NCBI GenBank assembly: GCA_019925095.2
Contig: CM034415.1
Span: 10,956,833-11,020,832 of the forward strand
Direction of reading: 5' to 3'
DNA length: 64,000 bases
DNA from: Dendrolimus kikuchii
Lineage: Eukaryota; Arthropoda; Insecta; Lepidoptera; Lasiocampidae
Every line of letters starts with the position of its first letter. Position 1 is the first letter of the stretch. The notes beneath the pieces are model-generated. The model had not been told where the DNA came from and did no database searches. It saw nothing but the letters and a program-made list of their open reading frames with translations. Position numbers and translations under genes: made by a program. Of the stretch, positions 21,451 through 30,563 are shown in pieces.

Positions 21451-21757
21451 AAAAAACAATTATTCATTCTCAAGCACGATAAAAAGCCAGAATAGTATTA
21501 GTAAATTGTGACATTGGCCAGAAAAATAATCGTTATAAAGAGGGTTTTTTTGTGGGGGCGCGCCCTTAAAGGAAATTTCGAAAATATCGACAAAATTGCT
21601 ATAAAAACTGAAAAATGAAAATTTTGGTAACATTTAAAAGAAAAAGGATTTAGATAAATAGGGTGGCACGGAGAAGTCTTAAAAAAAAAACAATTTCTTA
21701 AGACAAGTTTATTGCTCGACAGTTATTACAAGATATATTAATTACAATTAATATCTT

Positions 21758-22379
21758 GGGGATGGAATGTACACCGCTGATATAGAAAGAAGAGTGAATT
21801 TGGGGAATAGTGTGAATGGAGCGTTAGGTAAACTTCTAGGCGCTAAGAACCTCAGCCAGAAGGCCCAGCTCGCCGTACACAAAGCGGTGCTGGTACCTAC
21901 GCTCACGTGTGGAAGCGAGAGTTGGGTATGGAAGAGAGAGCATGAAAGTAGAGTAAACGCGGTCGAGATGCGAGCCCTGCGCAAAATCTGCGGAGTGACG
22001 CTCGCGGACCGCGTTCGTAATACCGAAGTAAGAAAGAGACTTGGTCTGAAAGAGAGTGTCGGGGTGAAGGTAAGGAAAGGAATGCTCCGGTGGTTCGGGC
22101 ATGTGGAAAGAATACATGATGAAAAAATGACTAAACAGATATACAATGCAAAAGTGGATGGATGCAGAAGTCGTGGAAGGCCACGACACACCTTCCATGA
22201 TCAAATTGATCGTGTACTAGCAGAAGGTGATGTCAAGAGCCTTAAGAACAGAAGAGCGTGCATGACAAGAGTTATGAATGTCAAAGAAGCGAGGTGTGTA
22301 AGAATAAGCCTAAATGGCGCTCTGTTGTTCGTGCCTACCCCGCAAGGGAACTGGCGTGAAGTTATGTATGTATGTATGT
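21758..22379 (+). pseudogene. RTE-like LINE C-terminal fragment, longest copy
   Basis: A 5'-truncated LINE insertion with a 12-bp target duplication AATTAATATCTT (21746-21757, 22380-22391) and a (TATG)n tail. It encodes about 180 residues of the ORF2 C-terminus: NLGNSVNGALGKLLGAKNLS, then KGMLRWFGHVERIHDEKMTK and SRGRPRHTFHDQIDRVLAEG. The final residues are shifted by a small deletion near 22292. The endonuclease and RT cores are absent. Confidence 0.9.
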
Positions 22380-22519
22380 AATTAATATCTTACAAACTAC
22401 TTTAGTCTAAATTAATATTATTAGCCTAAACGATGATCAAGCGCTGCGTGGTAGTGATTGCCTAACTAGGTTTTTTGGAGTGGACTTACAACTTTCGACA
22501 ATTAGTCCGTTAAGTCCCG

Positions 22520-22760
22520 TCTAATGCAAGCTACGCCACTGCATCGTACGCCGAACTCCTACTCGTGGCATCTCTAAAATTGAGCACTTCTTTCGCAGGT
22601 CGTGGTGCATCCCCTGAATTTGGTGGTAGCCTGACGCCGCCATAGCACGACCCCCTCCCGGCGTGGCCGGACCTACACCAGTGACATACAAACAGACGCA
22701 CAAACAAACACAATAACATATATACTGTATTTACGCTTTATGCACCTCACACCACTAACA
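22520..22760. other. GC-richer unidentified segment
   Basis: Moderately GC-rich with no recognised coding sequence. Possibly a retroposon UTR. Confidence 0.35.
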
Positions 22761-22875
22761 CAGGCTTCCGCCAAGATTGTACTTCAAGTTGGTGCGTGGT
22801 AAAATCATATTAACATTTACTCAGTACTTTGCAGTTTCGTTATCTATCCCTTTGGAACAATTATATCCTCTATCT

Positions 22876-23181
22876 CGGTCTTTTTCAATCTGTGGGTCGC
22901 GACCCCTGGGGGGGGGGGGGGTCAGAGTCTTGCTCTGTGGGTCGCCGACAAAAGGCAAAAGGCTGGTAAGGCAAGACAATAACTGTCTACCTCGTACTGA
23001 GGTACTTTCTAAGCTCAGGAGTATATGGCCGTAATAATGAATAATAGTAATAAAATAGAGAAAAATTATAAACGTAGTCCTTATATAAATTACTTACTTT
23101 TGTCTGTCTATGACCCAAGGGCGTCGTAAAAATTTTTCAAGCTGTGAGGGGTCGCGTATTCAAAAAGATTGAAAAGCACTG
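22876..23181. mobile_element. hAT MITE
   Basis: The left end CGGTCTTTTTCAATCTGTGG and the right end (complement CAGTGCTTTTCAATC) are the classic hAT terminal type with internal GGGTCGCGACCCC. The 8-bp flanks CTCTATCT (22868-22875) and CTTTATCT (23182-23189) agree at seven positions. Contains a poly(G) run. Confidence 0.8.
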
Positions 23182-23580
23182 CTTTATCTTATCTATGCCT
23201 CGGGAAAAGTACTTTTTTCTGGATCCCTATGGCGTATTTTATACCGCTTATAAAGTATATGCAAAAGGAGACGGGAGCTTTTGGGCCAAAGAAATGTGAT
23301 GAGTTGAAATAATTAAAAAAGCGTTATATTTTTCTATTACAAAATAAATTAAACATCAGCCATAGGTTATTATATATCTGGAAGACGAGGAATCTTAAAA
23401 ATGGGACAAATAAAATAAATTATCAATTATATATTATTAATTTCAACAAGTAATAATATAAAATCACTTACACTACAATAATAGTCTTTATTTGCCAGAA
23501 TGTAGTACAAAAGTTATTACAATGATAAGTTGATGTCCTATACATTCTACTATTTTCATGGTGTGCAAAAAATAATAATA

Positions 23581-24070
23581 CAGTGTAAACTCTATATAAC
23601 GAAACCGAAGGCATTGTTCATTTTATGGCGTTATACAGAGCTGTCGTTAAATGGAGAGAAGTCTGTTATTTTTGTCTGACGTCTTTTGCTGCACCAGTAA
23701 TTTTGTTGTATCTTTTTACTTATTTTATTAATATCTTGCGATATTGAGGCATGTTGGTGATAAGAAAAGTACTTAGAAACTACGGTATTTCGAAAATTCT
23801 TACAAATTTCGGTACGCATGATGCCGGCAGTCGAATGGCACGAGCTAGGATAATAAAGGTATAAAAAAACGTACATAGCTGCTACTAATTTTGGCAACTT
23901 AAAAGGTGTTTTTTATTACTTAATTGTTGTCGTTATTGACAGTGGGTGTAATGTTATATAGAGTATATCGTAATGTTTGGAAGACAAGCTAAACCAATCA
24001 AAGCCAAGTGATTTCGACGCTTAAGGGAGTTTGTCGTTAAATCGAGTGACGTTACATGGAGGTTACACAG
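23581..24070 (-). mobile_element. pogo/Tigger-like internally deleted element
   Basis: Ends CAGTGTAAACTCTATATAAC and (complement) CTGTGTAACCTCCATGTAAC with TA on both sides (23579-23580, 24071-24072). On - a 3'-proximal ORF ends in RRQTKITDF, like the C-terminal tail of pogo-type transposases. The DDE domain is gone. Confidence 0.7.
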
Positions 24071-24072
24071 TA

Positions 24073-24444
24073 ATTGTACATTATTTGAAAATTCCGTCTT
24101 CGTTAACATACCTATATCTGTGTTTGTATTTATTTATATCTATATTTCTACAATTGCTTAACCAAATTATTTATTAATATTTAATTATTCTTAATATTAT
24201 TATTCCTTTAATGTATATCAACTGTCAATGTCAATCAACTAAATCTACATGTCATGTCAAATAAGTTTAAATTATAAATTCAATTAATATTATTGAATAA
24301 AAGTCAATTATATCATATTTATGTTCAGGTACTTGGTATTATTAACAAATGTAGGTCTCAATAAGATTGTGGGATAGTCGTTTTTTTTATTAGTATATAG
24401 TGTTCCAATTTATTTTATAATCAGAAAAAATCGTTTAAAAATTG
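24073..24444. other. AT-rich intergenic DNA
   Basis: Nothing recognised on either strand. Confidence 0.4.
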
Positions 24445-24545
24445 TAAGAAGATGTGAGAAGAGTTGAAAAAGGAATGTTAAGGTGGTTTAGGCATGTTAG
24501 AGAGAATTAATGAAAGCAGAATCACAAAACAAGGTATATGACAGC
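24445..24545 (+). pseudogene. LINE C-terminal fragment, second family
   Basis: Reads RRVEKGMLRWFRHVR followed after a frameshift by SRITKQ. It is related to, but distinct from, the common RTE-like family. Confidence 0.5.
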
Positions 24546-25018
24546 TTCCTCTCTACGTTACCTTGCCTCCCCCTGATCACACTGCGCTAGCACCGATCAT
24601 TCATAATGGCCCCTTTCTATATTTTATCAAACGTTAATTTGCCTAACTATCGTTAAATTTTGACATAAACTCCATACAAGAAATGTCAAATTTCACCGAC
24701 CGTAGGTCAAGTAAACGAATAGTATATGTATACACATCGTTGAGGGTACAAAACAAGAAATAGGATACCATTCGTCCAGAAAATAAAACTGTACCCACAG
24801 ATAGAAAAGTAAAAACAAATAGATGGCGCTGCAGCACTCCAACTCATTTCAAACAAAGTTTAAGACGCGTAACTCGCATGTATACCTACAAAGCTTACAG
24901 TCTTCTAAAAATCAATCATGTAAGCAATGTGAGTGGTAGACTGATTTGGTGGTCACCAAGATCAAATTGAAGATATTTTGAAGAAAGTTCAGGTAAAAAG
25001 CAGTTTAAATAAGCGTGT

Positions 25019-25310
25019 ATGTATGAATGGCATGTAGAAAGAATGCATGATGAAAGAATGACTAAACAGATATACAATGCAAAAGTGGATAGATGCAGAA
25101 GTCGTGGAAGGCCACGACACACCTTCCATGATCAAATTGATCGTGTCCTAGCAGAAGGTGATGTCAGGAGCCTTAAGAACAGACGAGCGTGCATCACAAG
25201 AGCTATGAATGTCAAAGAAGCGAGTGAGGTGTGTAAGAATAAGTCTGAATGGCGCTCTGTTGTTCGTGCCTACTCCGCAAGGGAACTGTATGTGTATGTA
25301 TGAAGAGATT
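25019..25310 (+). pseudogene. RTE-like LINE C-terminal fragment
   Basis: Reads HVERMHDERMTKQIYNAKVD through ASEVCKNKSEWRSVVRAYSA in an open frame, then runs into a (TATG)n tail. Confidence 0.85.
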
Positions 25311-25420
25311 AATGAACGTTGATGAAGCGAAAAGTGTTTGTCAGGATCGTAGCAGGTGGAGAAGCATCGTCTCTGCCTACCCTTATGGGAAACAGGCGTT
25401 ACAATATGTATGTATGTAAA
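25311..25420 (+). pseudogene. Tail of a related LINE family
   Basis: Reads RLMNVDEAKSVCQDRSRWRS and VSAYPYGKQAL, then a (TATG)n tail. It is aligned end to end after the previous fragment. The same C-terminal module, but clearly diverged. Confidence 0.65.
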
Positions 25421-25503
25421 AAATTCGTTGATAGTGTAAAATGTTTTGTTCACTAGCTAGTCATATAATTTATGTTTAAATAAATTTATATTCAAGTCTT
25501 TGA

Positions 25504-25983
25504 TTACGGAGGGCGCTTGCCACCGCTAACGTGCCGGCTTTATTGGAGCCGAACGGTATTGCACGTGACGATGGTAGGCGTCCCGACGGAATCACTCTAA
25601 GTCCCTGGCAGCGTGGCAAGCCTTTGGTGTGGGATGCGACTTGCGTAGACACGTTGGCCGCATCCCATTTACCAAACACGTCTAAATCGGCCGGTTCAGC
25701 GGCGGAAACAGCCGAATCACTCAAGCGGCGCAAATATGCAACCCTCTGTGAGAGTTATATGTTTGTGCCGTTTGCTGTCGAGATGCTTGGACCGTGGGGT
25801 CCTGAGGCCATGAGCCTCTACCAAAATTTATCGAAACGACTCATTGACTCTTCGGGTGATCAGAGGACTGGTGCTTACCTCGGCCAACGGATCAGTATGG
25901 CGATCCAGCGAGGAAACGTAGCCAGCCTTCTGGGCACCTTACCCATAGAAGACTGTGATCTGGGCTCAGTATTCTACTTATAG
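25504..25983 (+). pseudogene. Multicopy retroelement-associated C-terminal domain, 5'-truncated
   Basis: An uninterrupted 160-codon frame with no upstream start (a stop at 25501). It reads RRPDGITLSPWQRGKPLVWD then ATCVDTLAASHL, and YLGQRISMAIQRGNVASLLG near the end. I recognise this as a domain seen in many copies in invertebrate genomes, usually annotated as uncharacterised or retroelement-linked. The (VWD)ATCVDT motif and long conserved spacing suggest a real domain, but I cannot assign a function. A decayed second copy lies at 38060-38252. Confidence 0.6.
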
Positions 25984-26039
25984 TCTTGAGGGACTATGAG
26001 TAGAATACAATACAAATAAGTTAAGTTTTCTTGCATTGT

Positions 26040-26700
26040 ATTCGATTGTCATTAAAAAAAAGCAGGATAAAAAAAAGTCTTTGATTATTTGCAGTATTTC
26101 GTTATATTTTGCCACAGATATAATGAGACTGTTTTTGTAATATTGCAATTGTAGGTTTTTTTTAGACTTATTCTATCTGGGTTTCTAGTGTTTCTGGGAT
26201 ACAGTTTCTTGGCTTTTGTAAACAATTATGAATTGTTCCGAAAAATTAGCACATTAAGAAATACACTACACGATTAATTCATTTAAAGTAAGTAAATCCA
26301 CTAAATTTATTAAAGAAATATTAACAAAACTAGCTGACCTGGCAAACTTCGTACCGCCTTAGAATAAATCAATAAAAAACGTTGATTTCTGAACGACGGC
26401 ACGAACGTCAAACGTTTGACATTCAAAACCAAAACAATTAAAAAGAAAAATTCACTTTTAAATTTTATTCGTTTCCTGAACGACCTTTAAATTTAATTGA
26501 TTTCTAAACGACGGGACGAATATTAAAGGCAGTTAAATACACATTTTTGGATGATTAACTTTGATAGTTCTTTAAACATATTTACCGGTAAATTTTGCGT
26601 TGTGCAAGACGCTAATCGTATTTAAGGGTGTTAAATGCGTTTAGTGTTTCTTAAATAAATTTAAGGAACGTTATGCAAGTGGCCCTAAATGTTTGACAGG
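26040..26700. other. Intergenic repeat debris
   Basis: Includes an RTE-type tail beginning ACTAGCTGACCTGGCAAACT at about 26330. No gene. Confidence 0.45.
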
Positions 26701-26882
26701 TAGGAATAGTTTCTAAGGGAAAGCGAAATTGTTGTTTTTACTATATTCCAAGCATTTTTTTCATATTTACTCACCTTTTAAACCTTCCCTGGACTTCCAC
26801 AAATAATTCAAAACCAAAATTAGCCAAATCAGTCCAGCCGTTCTCGAGTTTTAGCGAGACTAACGAACAGCAATTGATTTTT

Positions 26883-27167
26883 ATACATACATACATAACT
26901 TCATGCCAGTTCCCTTGCAGGGTAGGCACGAACAACAGAGCGCCATTCAAGCTTATTCTTACACACCTCACTTGCTTCTTTGACATTCATAGCTCTTGTC
27001 ATGCACGCTGATCTGTTCTTAAGGCTCCTGACATCACCTTCTACTAGTACACGATAAATTTGATCATGGAAGGTGTGTCGTGGCCTTCCACGACTTCTGC
27101 ATCCATCCACTTTTGCATTGTATATCTGTTTAGTCATTCTTTCCACATGCCCGAACCACCGGAGCAT
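26883..27167 (-). pseudogene. RTE-like LINE C-terminal fragment
   Basis: On - it reads MLRWFGHVERMTKQIYNAKV through NKLEWRSVVRAYPARELA, ending in the (TATG)n tail at 26883. A short deletion removes the HDER segment. Confidence 0.85.
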
Positions 27168-27334
27168 ATTATTAATTAATATATAGATTTAAAAAAAAAT
27201 TAAAATCGCTCTCATCTTTTCACAATCTGGGGCCAAGAATGTAGGGAAGCTATCCGTCTCCTTTCGTAACGATCTTTTGCGTAGTTGATGCGTGGGAACT
27301 TCACAAATAAACGCACATGCCTATTTATAATATT

Positions 27335-27792
27335 AGTTAAGATAATAAAACTACGTTTTAACGGTTTTAAGCGCGGTAATTTTATTTGATTTTGGTTTTT
27401 CCGACGTTTCGGCCACTGAAAAGTGGCCGTGATCACGGAAGACAAAGATGTCAAGTGTCAACGAGTATTGTTAAAGTTTTATTTAGCCTACCGCCAACTT
27501 ATTAATTTTAATTATTTAATTTTTAAGTTTGCTGAAGAGTTTCTTGCGCCGCTTCTTCTCTTCAAGCCATAACATGTTGCGAAGCGGTAGTAAATTAGAT
27601 TAGGCTCCCATAGATTAAATAATAACCATAAACAAAATTAAAAATGAAATCTTTGTCTTCCGTGATCGCGGCCACTGAAAAGTGGCCGAAACGTCGGAAA
27701 AACCAAATACAAATAAAATTACCGCGCTTAAAACCGTTAAAACGTAGTTTTATTATGTATACAAGTCGCGAAAACTTAAGAAAATATTAGTT
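27335..27792. mobile_element. Penelope-like element termini in inverted arrangement
   Basis: Two arms in opposite orientation: AAAACTACGTTTTAACGGTT at the left and AACCGTTAAAACGTAGTTTT at the right. Each carries CCGACGTTTCGGCCAC or its complement and a CGTGATC(A/G)CGG hairpin. The centre has GTTTCTTGCGCCGCTTCTTC. The same arms flank a GIY-YIG fragment at 48509-49305, which is why I assign them to a Penelope-like element. Confidence 0.65.
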
Positions 27793-27854
27793 AAGATGTT
27801 CAGGCAAATAAATTCATTTGTATCCCCAATAAATTAACGCAAGTTGGCCAGTCC

Positions 27855-28025
27855 CAGTTCTCGTGGTAGCTCAAAAAGGCACATTTCACTAAACAATTGA
27901 TAATTACAACACATGCACAATTTTTCATGTAAACTAATCAATATATCTACTATTGTTAATTTTTAAGCAATATTATTATGTTAGTATTTTGAAAATAAAG
28001 CTATAGTAAAATATCACGTCTTTCC
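27855..28025 (-). repeat. Diverged family F-like repeat
   Basis: Shares GTTCTCGTGGTAGCTCAAAA and following order with the reverse of family F, at low identity. Confidence 0.4.
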
Positions 28026-28101
28026 ACAAAAAAAAACCATTTTAATCATTTAGTGATATGTACTATGTACTACATTATATCTCATTGATTATTATTATAA
28101 T

Positions 28102-28308
28102 GTTACGACTCTGGTCCCGACAAAGCAATGGTCCGATGGAGGGACGAGGCAGTCGAGCGATAACCACGAGCGAAGCAAGACGTGTGTACTACAATCGGGT
28201 TCCAAGAGCTTGGTGATAAGTGGCAAGTGAATCTAGTTGTGAAGCGGGAGATATATAACAAGAGAACACGCACTGCTGCTCCTGTATCGCAGACGCTCCG
28301 GTTACTCA
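28102..28308 (+). repeat. Pao-like LTR fragment
   Basis: Starts TGTTACGACTCTGGTCCCGA and shares GCAGTCGAGCGATAACCA and GCAAGACGTGTGTA with LTRs at 34936-35398 and 37448-37899. It abuts the BEL element abruptly at 28309. Confidence 0.6.
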
Positions 28309-28382
28309 GCTCATATTATTACGGGTGAGTCCATTTATCTCCATTCCCTCTTACCCTTGCACCCTTAAAATCTGGCAATCGG
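28309..28382 (+). repeat. BEL terminal repeat, 5' copy (R-like)
   Basis: Identical over 74 bp to 34849-34922. The base before it (A) differs from that before the 3' copy (T), and the base after differs too (C versus T). Confidence 0.95.
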
Positions 28383-28976
28383 CCAGATCATATGGTCTTT
28401 CGAACCGAATATTCCAACTGGCGACCTATTTATACAGTCTGCAACAACCGTATTTTGCCATTTTATGGTTAATTCAAACCAAATTGTAAATTTTCGCATA
28501 CCTAAAAAGTTAAATAAACAATCATTATCAATCTGCCCATTTACCCGTTTTCTGCCCTTGTTTTTTCTTTTTTGTTTTCTTATAAACATATTACTTCTGC
28601 CCTTATATATTTGAATACCCATTCCACATTCCTCAGATAATTACGCAAATTGCTACACGATAACTATTTTTTGGTACGTAGGTAGGTTAATATAACCTCG
28701 AGTACGTATTCTGTACTTTATTCAGCACACCTATTCTCGAATACTTGCACTAAACGTGATATCGGATCGATATAATAATATTGAATATTATATTCGTTTC
28801 ACTCGGTGTGGTTAGCTTGCCGTGCAACTTTTATAGCTTATATATAGCTTCGTGTTTATTAAGACTCAGCGCACACGACAGTTTGATATATATTTTTTTT
28901 CCTAATCATTTTTATTTATTTCGTATTTCTTACGTTTCTCTGGCTGCTTTCTTGCGTGTTCTTTATTAGCATTAGT

Positions 28977-29007
<31 letters not shown>

Positions 29008-29034
29008 AAAAAAAAAAAAATTTTTTTTTTTTTT
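28977..29034 (+). repeat. Poly(A)-poly(T) tract in BEL leader
   Basis: A run of about 40 A (with one G) is followed directly by 15 T, ending 41 bases before the gag start. It would form a hairpin in RNA. It may also be an error-prone assembly region. Confidence 0.85.
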
Positions 29035-29075
29035 TCGTTTGCTTTTCCTTTTCTTATTGTGCACTTCTCATCGTC

Positions 29076-30560
29076 ATGCCTACCAAATCGCAATCTGCCA
29101 TCTTTATGCAAACCCATAAGTACATAACTTTCCTATTAGAGATAGCTAACCTTATATTAAAAGGAGACAAAAAGTATAGTGTAAACGATTTCATAGGGCG
29201 CTTTACAAAATTGGACGATATAAAGGGCAAGTTGGATACAGTATATTATGAGATCTTGGACTCTAAAGACCTTGACGACAAAGTGGAAAAATGGTACTTT
29301 GACTACTACACCTCGGCTATAGAAGCATATGAAAAAATTTTGGTGGCAAACATCACCATCAGCTCAAGCATCAAACCAAGCTCGCCCACATTCTCCACGT
29401 CTACTGTTCTGCCCAAAATAGATCTACCCAAATTTTCTTCCAAGCTTGAGGATTGGCCATCTTTCATAACAATTTTCAAAAGCCTTACGGACACTGCCGG
29501 TAATTTGTCAGGTGCAGTTAAATTACACTATTTATTTTCTTGCCTCTCCGGAGAAGCTCTCAGTATGGTATCACACCTCAAGGTTACCGATGAGAACTAC
29601 GATGTAGCGATGACAACACTTGCCAATCGCTACGAAAATCGCCGAGTTCTCATTGATAGGTTTATAGATATGATACTAGAGTTACCCCACATCACCACCC
29701 GCTCACAAATCAGACAGTTATTTTTAGCCCCTCTTATTTCAACCCAATCGGCGCTTAAAAACCTAAACTTACCACTACATGACTCAGACTACGTCCTAGT
29801 GTCAATAGTAGTGCGGAAGTTAAAGGGCGAGCTTCGCACATTATTTGAACGAACGCATGGGTCTTCAGACACTCTGCCCACCTTAAAGGATGTAATCACA
29901 TTCTTAGAAGACCATGCACGTTGCACAGAAACTGAGACATATAACCCACCCCCCCCTCCCCTCAGCCCGACATACAGACAAACTGAACGTGCTTCTCCCT
30001 CAGCACGGTACCAACCACGCGCTTCTGCACCCAGACCAGAAATTCGGCACGTTCGTTTTCAGCCCACTACTTCCGTCCGCCCACCTTTAACGCGCCCTGC
30101 ATATCCTCTACAAAGTCAAGCGTACCCTGTACAGTACGCTCAAGGATACCCACAGTCTACACAATATTTCGAGCCCATAGCACAAGATTCCGCCCACCCA
30201 CCAGCACCGACCAATAATTATTACTGCCCTTGGTGTCACGTTAGAGGACACAGGTTGCTGAACTGCGGTGAATACCTAAGACAGCCTACGCAAGGGCGCT
30301 GGGATTTTATCCAAGCTCATGAACGGTGCCGTAAGTGTCTAGGACCCCATTACTCTGACGAGTGCAGATCCACAGGACGGTGTAGAGAATGTGATAGCGA
30401 GAAACACCATACCACCTTACATCGCAGTGGCTTTGAATCACCCACATATGACAATTCTCACCTCTTGCCCCCACAACTAAGAGGACAAGAACACACCCGC
30501 CCAACCACGGAATCAAGAAACTCTTCTCGTCGTAATTCACCTATTAATTCACAACAATGA
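29076..30560 (+). CDS. BEL gag polyprotein
   Basis: Forms the cytoplasmic virus-like particle and packages element RNA. Start chosen at the ATG reading MPTKSQSAIF. The frame is open further upstream, but only through the poly(A/T) tract, which gives Lys/Phe runs. About 494 residues. A DUF1759-type capsid region spans roughly residues 112-260 (LPKIDLPKFSSKLEDW). A Pro-rich segment follows, then CCHC-like zinc knuckles at about 384-397 (CPWCHVRGHRLLNC) and 415-450 (CRKCLGPHYSDEC; CRECDSEKHH). It ends at UGA, 30558-30560. No other stop or frameshift. Confidence 0.92.
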   Translation: MPTKSQSAIFMQTHKYITFLLEIANLILKGDKKYSVNDFIGRFTKLDDIKGKLDTVYYEILDSKDLDDKVEKWYFDYYTSAIEAYEKILVANITISSSIKPSSPTFSTSTVLPKIDLPKFSSKLEDWPSFITIFKSLTDTAGNLSGAVKLHYLFSCLSGEALSMVSHLKVTDENYDVAMTTLANRYENRRVLIDRFIDMILELPHITTRSQIRQLFLAPLISTQSALKNLNLPLHDSDYVLVSIVVRKLKGELRTLFERTHGSSDTLPTLKDVITFLEDHARCTETETYNPPPPPLSPTYRQTERASPSARYQPRASAPRPEIRHVRFQPTTSVRPPLTRPAYPLQSQAYPVQYAQGYPQSTQYFEPIAQDSAHPPAPTNNYYCPWCHVRGHRLLNCGEYLRQPTQGRWDFIQAHERCRKCLGPHYSDECRSTGRCRECDSEKHHTTLHRSGFESPTYDNSHLLPPQLRGQEHTRPTTESRNSSRRNSPINSQQ

Positions 30561-30563
30561 CTA
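30558..30563 (+). promoter_or_regulatory. Possible stop-codon readthrough site UGA-CUA
   Basis: The gag stop is followed immediately by CTA. UGA CUA is the best-known leaky stop context in alphaviruses and in animal readthrough genes. The frame beyond it stays open for 4.1 kb into pol without any new in-frame stop. Confidence 0.6.

Noticed and set aside
21767..22381. 204-residue ORF as a host gene
   Set aside because: It is a 5'-truncated LINE insertion with target duplication and (TATG)n tail, and has over ten siblings in the window.
28956..29075. Upstream extension of BEL gag (Lys- and Phe-rich start)
   Set aside because: Encoded by the poly(A)/poly(T) tract. The ATG at 29076 gives a normal gag N-terminus.
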